Positions 6,257-9,067 of a stretch of 9,067 nt of DNA are shown in pieces. Origin of the DNA: an uncultured Thermoanaerobacteraceae bacterium (GTDB lineage: Bacteria > Bacillota > DSM-12270 > Thermacetogeniales > Thermacetogeniaceae); the NCBI GenBank assembly GCA_937914965.1, contig CALGIY010000058.1, forward strand, positions 1 to 9,067, written 5' to 3'. The stretch's first letter is position 1. The number at the start of each line of letters is the position of its first letter. The notes under the pieces are model-generated. The model was not told the origin of the DNA, did no database searches, and saw only the letters and a program-made list of their open reading frames with translations. The translations under genes were made by a program, and so were the position numbers.

Positions 6257-6291
6257 TGCCCGGGTTTCGGCCCGGGTGGGGCAATCTTTTT
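6257..6291 (+). terminator. Terminator-like hairpin after the recombination operon
   Basis: CCCGGG (6259-6264) pairs with CCCGGG (6271-6276); a T-G pair closes a TTCG tetraloop. Alternatively TGCCC (6257-6261) pairs with GGGCA (6279-6283) over an inner GGG/CCC hairpin, ending three bases before TTTTT (6287-6291). The second form looks like an intrinsic terminator with a short U-run. A new ribosome binding site follows at once, so it may only attenuate. It shares the 12-mer CCCGGGTGGGGC with the hairpin at 2336-2378. Confidence 0.45.
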
Positions 6292-6308
6292 GAGGAGAGG
6301 GTAAAAAG

Positions 6309-6353
6309 ATGGCGGCAAGATGTGATATGTGCGGAAAAATGGTTGATTTTTAG
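6309..6353 (+). CDS. 14-aa ORF with a CxxC knuckle, possibly a truncated gene
   Basis: ATG at 6309 follows GAGGAGAGGG with good spacing. The product is MAARCDMCGKMVDF, then TAG. CDMCGK is half of a zinc-ribbon motif, so this may be the start of a zinc-ribbon protein lost by deletion, or a leader peptide. Its TAG touches the GGAGAGGG binding site of the next gene, which would couple them. Confidence 0.35.
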   Translation: MAARCDMCGKMVDF

Positions 6354-6365
6354 GAGAGGGTGAGG

Positions 6366-6644
6366 ATGGTGGCAGAAATGATTTTATGTAAAGATTGCGT
6401 TCGCGGCCCTGAGCACGAAAGAAATTGTTCTGCTGGACTACATAACAGAGATGGTGCTGGTTGCTTCTCTGGTTGGCCTGCTGATAAGCTTAAGCCTATG
6501 AGACCTCAACCAACTAAATGCGGAGACTGCAAAACTTTTTCCTTCTGCAGTAAATTTGTTGGTGCCACGGATGATATGACAGAGTGCGACTGGTATCCAA
6601 GTAGATTTGTGCCAACAGATACGGGAGAGGGTGAGAACAAATGA
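6366..6644 (+). CDS. Cysteine-rich putative zinc-binding protein (92 aa)
   Basis: I prefer ATG 6366, about five bases after GGAGAGGG, the same arrangement as the neighbours at 6309 and 6641. A GTG at 6360 would add two residues. The N-terminal block (LCKDCVRGPEHERNC, with a later GAGCFSGW) and a second block (CGDCKTFSFCSKF, ECDWYPSRFVP) each look like small treble-clef or ribbon zinc sites. The two-part plan resembles small zinc-knuckle proteins of clostridial phages. No enzyme motif is present. It ends in an ATGA overlap with the next gene. Confidence 0.65.
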   Translation: MVAEMILCKDCVRGPEHERNCSAGLHNRDGAGCFSGWPADKLKPMRPQPTKCGDCKTFSFCSKFVGATDDMTECDWYPSRFVPTDTGEGENK

Positions 6645-6817
6645 CCAACTACGAACTCATTAAGAACATGAGCGTTGAAGAAATAGCAGCAACTATCATG
6701 TGCCCGAATGATATGGGTATGGCTGAAATCAAGTGCGATAAATCGGACGATTGTAACTACTGTAAATGCTGCTTGGAATGGCTTCAACAAGAGGCCGGAA
6801 GTGCAACGAATGGTTGA
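6641..6817 (+). CDS. Small cysteine-rich phage protein, MTNYE-type (58 aa)
   Basis: ATG at 6641 overlaps the previous stop (ATGA) with GGGAGAGGG upstream. The product begins MTNYELIKNMSVEEIAATIM and ends in a C-rich helix (CNYCKCCLEWLQQEA). This pattern, a MTNYExIKxMSxEEMA start and a CxxC...C..WL end, is one I know from many Firmicute phages and prophages; its function is unknown and a zinc site is likely. The final residues (GSATNG) look unlike the family and overlap the next candidate frame. Confidence 0.7.
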   Translation: MTNYELIKNMSVEEIAATIMCPNDMGMAEIKCDKSDDCNYCKCCLEWLQQEAGSATNG

Positions 6818-6902
6818 GGCTGGCATATCGGGAGATCGGGGAAGCGCTCGGACTGTCAGAAATGTCTATGAAAATCTGGAGCTATTTAGGAGGGGGGAAT
6901 GA
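6810..6902 (+). CDS. Doubtful 30-aa ORF bridging two genes
   Basis: ATG 6810 opens a frame ending at TGA 6900-6902, in ATGA overlap with the next ATG at 6899. This arrangement is typical here, but the ribosome binding site (GGAAG) is weak and the product (starts MVEAGISGDRGSAR) matches nothing I know. The competing frame over 6814-6896 (TTG at 6814) reads REIGEALGLSEMSMKIW, which looks more protein-like, so either this stretch is not coding in this frame or a frameshift has occurred. Confidence 0.25.
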   Translation: MVEAGISGDRGSARTVRNVYENLELFRRGE

Positions 6903-7513
6903 GCGGGATGGAACTGGCGGAGAACGTGAGAATCACAGAAGAAGACAGGGTGGAGAAGCTAACGCCGGTCGAGTATTTGACCGTGACCGGGGAAGTACCG
7001 GCGCCGGACCAGGTACGGGATATGAAGCTTGACGATCTGTCGAGAGATGCGGCTACGCTCCTGCTAGACGCCGGCTGCAGTAAATGCCAGCTCTTGAAGT
7101 TGTATGGAATTCGAACGCCAGGCGGGCCGCACTACAAACTGCTTTACCATGTGCTGGACGGTGACGGAAAGGCTGCGGCTGGAACGGGTGGAACTGTGGA
7201 CGAAAGGGCGGAAACTGTGGACGAAAGGGCGGAAACTGTGGACGAAGACGAGCAAAAATGCCGTGTTTGCGGCTGCACTGACGACATGGCCTGCCCCGGT
7301 GGCTGCTACTGGGTGGAGCCTGACCTGTGTAGCCGCTGCGCCGAGAAAATGCGGCGAGAGGATGCATCTCAACCAATATCGTTTCAGCAGTTGCGACGGC
7401 ACCTGAAGCTGCTGGACAAAGTGTATGCGAAGAACTCCGATTTTAGCACAAGAGATATTAATAGCGTGATATCTACCTTTCTAGATGTGGTAGGTGGCGA
7501 TACTGATGACTAA
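6899..7513 (+). CDS. Phage protein with a cysteine-rich zinc motif and 7-aa repeats (204 aa)
   Basis: ATG 6899 follows AGGAGG (6888-6893) by five bases. Residues about 1-85 are a small domain with an LSRDAATLLLDAGCSKCQLL segment. Residues 99-117 carry a repeated TVDERAE linker. Residues 121-147 hold C121, C124, C126, C132, C136, C144 and C147 in the pattern CxxCGCT...ACPGGCYWVEPDLCSxC, a zinc-binding module widespread in Firmicute and other phages with no known role. A helical tail follows (FQQLRRHLKLLDKVYAK). The stop TAA (7511-7513) overlaps the ParB-like gene start at 7506. Confidence 0.8.
   Translation: MSGMELAENVRITEEDRVEKLTPVEYLTVTGEVPAPDQVRDMKLDDLSRDAATLLLDAGCSKCQLLKLYGIRTPGGPHYKLLYHVLDGDGKAAAGTGGTVDERAETVDERAETVDEDEQKCRVCGCTDDMACPGGCYWVEPDLCSRCAEKMRREDASQPISFQQLRRHLKLLDKVYAKNSDFSTRDINSVISTFLDVVGGDTDD
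7192..7246 (+). repeat. 21-bp in-frame tandem repeat
   Basis: Two exact 21-bp units (7192-7212 and 7213-7233) are followed by 13 identical bases of a third (7234-7246). The unit is a multiple of three and encodes TVDERAE, so copy-number change would keep the frame. It forms the hinge before the zinc module of the host gene. Perfect identity indicates a recent slippage expansion. Confidence 0.9.
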
Positions 7514-7877
7514 ATTTATGCGCAAGGTACCGCCGGAAACGTTACCAATCGATAGGGATTGTAGTGGTTGTATGGTGCCAAGAGAATGTGATCCCCTCAC
7601 AATAGGTGAACTGGCCCATAAAAGCCAGATGGATGCGTATGCCGAAGCGCCCACCTCTCCCGTCCAGGGCGCCCAGATGGTACCTATCGATCTCTTATAC
7701 CCAAACCCTGCGAACCCCAGGAAACGGTTCGATCCTGAGGAGATGGACAAGCTCACGGCGTCAGTCCGCCAGCTGGGTGTCCTTTCCCCGATCCTGGTTG
7801 TAGCCGACGGCGAGAGGTACAGGATTGTTGCCGGGGAGCGCAGGTACCGGAGCAAGAGAGTTTGTTTTAGGGGGTGA
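7506..7877 (+). pseudogene. Truncated ParB/Spo0J-type protein (N-terminal domain only)
   Basis: ATG 7506 follows AGGTGG (7492-7497). The 123-aa product has a short leader with CSGCMVPREC and then a ParB N-terminal domain: MVPIDLLYPNPANPRKRF (58-75), LTASVRQLGVLSPILVV (C1-like motif) and RIVAGERRYR (C2 motif, ends at residue 115). The homology breaks there; SKRVCFRG and TGA follow. The box with ENLQR, the helix-turn-helix and the dimer domain of a full ParB are all absent. Full ParB proteins bind DNA and CTP; this stub keeps part of the CTP pocket and lacks DNA binding. It is probably a remnant of a deletion, though a small functional protein is not excluded. One frame away, AREFVLGGEDLMFS runs on into the next gene, so a short indel may also be involved. 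Confidence 0.65.
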
Positions 7878-7884
7878 GGATCTA

Positions 7885-8037
7885 ATGTTTAGCGAGGACG
7901 ATAAGCACTGCAGGGAATGTATTTGCAGACTGTGCGATCTGAGGGGTACGGATGAGTGTATCGAGGGGGGCGATCTCTGTGATAAGTGCCAAAATGACGA
8001 GCACACAGGCGGATGTGTCTACTTTGATGGTGAGTAA
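7885..8037 (+). CDS. Small cysteine-rich putative zinc-binding protein (50 aa)
   Basis: ATG 7885 follows GGGGGTGAGG (about 7870-7879). I reject the longer in-frame start at 7825 because it overlaps the ParB remnant and lacks a binding site. The product has eight cysteines (CRECICRLC, ECIEGGDLCDKC, GGC), enough for two zinc sites, and is otherwise acidic. It resembles the other small zinc-knuckle proteins in this window in style, not in sequence. Its function is unknown. Confidence 0.6.
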   Translation: MFSEDDKHCRECICRLCDLRGTDECIEGGDLCDKCQNDEHTGGCVYFDGE

Positions 8038-8067
8038 AAACATTTACATCCTGCACCTGCGGATTGA

Positions 8068-8232
8068 GGGGTAAGCGTTATCGGCAACATCAAGGCAAAC
8101 GACCTAAGCAAGGTGCAGGAGATCTGGCTGCTGCACTCTTTGGCCGAGATTAAGGATGTAGATACAAATATGCACGAAAAATACTGCGGCGCGGTGAGTA
8201 AGCTCATCGGGAAAATGACGGAGAAACTGTAA
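8068..8232 (+). pseudogene. Start-less fragment of the MBL hydrolase C-terminus
   Basis: The frame is open from 8068 (after TGA 8065-8067) to TAA 8230-8232 but has no ATG, GTG or TTG until GTG 8113. It includes KANDLSKVQEIWLLH (8092-8136), which matches KANDLCELQEVWLLH of the MBL protein (bases 6109-6153) at 11 of 15 residues and about 34 of 45 bases. Beyond this the similarity is slight; a later SKLIGK lines up with QEIVGK. GAGGGG (8066-8071) would be a good binding site for a start at 8077, where GTT stands; this might be a lost GTG. It is best read as a diverged remnant of a second MBL gene. Confidence 0.6.
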
Positions 8233-8253
8233 GCAGAAGGCGGGGGGAGTAAA

Positions 8254-9067
8254 TTGGCGCGCAAAAGGTTTATAGACCCTAATTTTTGGACGGACATAGA
8301 AATATCGAAGCTGACACCTATGGAGCGGCTGCTTTTTATTGGTTGTTTTTCAAATGCGGACGATGAGGGGAGGCTACCAGGCAACCCGGCATATCTCCGA
8401 AGCGCTATATTCCCCTACGATGATATCTCTTTAGGGGATATACAGGGAATGCGTGACAATATCATCGAGAAGTGCAAAAACCTGGTCATATACGAGGTAG
8501 ACGGTAATGAGTTTCTTGCTTTTCGGAAATGGAGCCGCTATCAATCACCTAGATATCCGAAGCCTTCCCAGTTCCCTGCACCACCTACAGAAGAACCTTT
8601 GGCGCAGGATTGCAACCAAATAGATGCAAGCGTGCAACCAAATGACAGCAGTCTTTCGGAATGGGATGGGGTAGGGGTAGGGGATCAGGTAGGGGATCAG
8701 GAGGGGGATGAGGGGATGAGCTGCGCTTCATCAGCTGCCGCGACCTCCGATGAGCGAGAGTGTCTAAAAATTCTCAAAAAGATAAAAAACTATCCCTTTG
8801 ACTACCCAAAAGATCTAGAGTACCTGCGGTCATTGGCTGTTGACTTTCCTACCGTCGATCTCTTGACCGAACTAAAAAAGTGGAAGACGTACAAGCTAGA
8901 TCATCCGCTGAAGAAGGGCTCAAACGCACGGCTGCAGATACGAAACTGGTTCGAGAACGCTCTCCGGTGGAACAAAGACGAGCGAGCATCTCCTGTTGGC
9001 CAGACTGGGCAGCGCCGCGGGCAGCTTTATTCCAGAAGTTCCGAGCATTTTTACGAACGCGCTTATG
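8254..9067 (+). CDS. DnaD-like phage replisome organiser (partial, 3' end off window)
   Basis: TTG 8254 lies a few bases after GGGGGGAG; 271 codons are visible without a stop. The N-terminus (starting MARKRFIDPNFWTD; later LTPMERLLFIGCFSNADDEG, PAYLRSAIFPYDD and VIYEVDGNEFLAFRKW) is the winged-helix domain common to replication proteins of Firmicute phages. A low-complexity linker (about 105-165, with GVGVGDQVGDQEGD) leads to a helical domain (about 170-240) with NWFENALRW, as in DnaD-type C-termini. Such proteins bind the phage origin and recruit host DnaB helicase. The reverse strand and other frames offer no competitor. The linker DNA carries G-rich repeats that may be origin sequence. Confidence 0.82.
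   Translation, partial: MARKRFIDPNFWTDIEISKLTPMERLLFIGCFSNADDEGRLPGNPAYLRSAIFPYDDISLGDIQGMRDNIIEKCKNLVIYEVDGNEFLAFRKWSRYQSPRYPKPSQFPAPPTEEPLAQDCNQIDASVQPNDSSLSEWDGVGVGDQVGDQEGDEGMSCASSAAATSDERECLKILKKIKNYPFDYPKDLEYLRSLAVDFPTVDLLTELKKWKTYKLDHPLKKGSNARLQIRNWFENALRWNKDERASPVGQTGQRRGQLYSRSSEHFYERAY
8663..8795 (+). repeat. G-rich iteron-like repeats followed by phased A-tracts, candidate origin
   Basis: GTAGGGGATCAG occurs exactly twice in tandem (8677-8688, 8689-8700), with degenerate copies before (GTAGGG at 8671) and after (GAGGGGGATGAG at 8701). Six runs of four or more G fall in 8668-8715; GGGG-TA-GGGG-TA-GGGG preceded by GGG makes a good G-quadruplex candidate. From 8761 an AT-rich stretch has A-tracts at 8766-8770, 8776-8780 and 8784-8789, spaced near one helical turn, which can bend or unwind DNA. 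Repeats plus an AT-rich element inside a replication gene is the plan of the lambda origin in gene O. The origin function is inferred. Confidence 0.45.

Noticed and set aside
7104..7406. 100-aa + strand frame inside the zinc-module gene
   Set aside because: It is out of frame with the recognisable CxxCGCT module, has no binding site, and its repeats (TKGRKLW) are the shadow of the 21-bp repeat.
8030..8074. 14-aa ORF (SKNIYILHLRIEG after GTG)
   Set aside because: The start overlaps the preceding gene with a weak binding site and the product has no recognisable feature; chance is sufficient.

Overview
The window reads as the early (DNA metabolism and accessory) region of a temperate phage or prophage from a spore-forming, low-to-mid GC Firmicute, probably a clostridial or Peptococcaceae-like host. 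The grounds are strong AGGAGG-type ribosome binding sites, use of GTG and TTG starts, a first gene resembling the small Cse60 sporulation family, and the order RecT, metallo-beta-lactamase (MBL) protein, DnaD-like replication protein. Every supported gene is on the + strand. Genes are packed with ATGA or TGATG overlaps, so most are probably translated from long polycistronic mRNAs. I found no convincing sigma-70 promoter, so transcription probably enters from the left.

Layout: 1-2277 holds small accessory genes: a Cse60-like protein, a 50-aa protein, an XRE-type helix-turn-helix regulator, then a run of tiny proteins (lysine-rich, one-TM, two small domain proteins, one cysteine-rich). 2278-2560 is a gene-poor gap with two RNA structures: a GC-rich hairpin, and a roughly 130-nt element closed by a tRNA-like acceptor helix and a perfect T-arm. 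2561-6234 is the recombination module: an SbcC/Rad50-like zinc-hook ATPase, RecT annealase, and a YycJ/WalJ-like MBL hydrolase, ending at a terminator-like hairpin. 6235-8253 is a patchwork of small cysteine-rich proteins and broken pieces: a 14-aa ORF, a ParB N-terminal stub, and a start-less copy of the C-terminus of the MBL protein. 8254 to the end is a DnaD-like replisome organiser, cut by the window edge, whose linker contains G-rich iteron-like repeats followed by phased A-tracts, a possible replication origin.

How it may work together (inference): the ATPase, RecT and MBL protein would process and anneal DNA ends, and the DnaD-like protein would load the host replisome, possibly at an origin in its own gene. 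The most unusual item is the tRNA-like RNA element just upstream of the recombination operon. The ParB stub, the MBL fragment and an A-run frameshift in the regulator suggest recent mosaic rearrangement.
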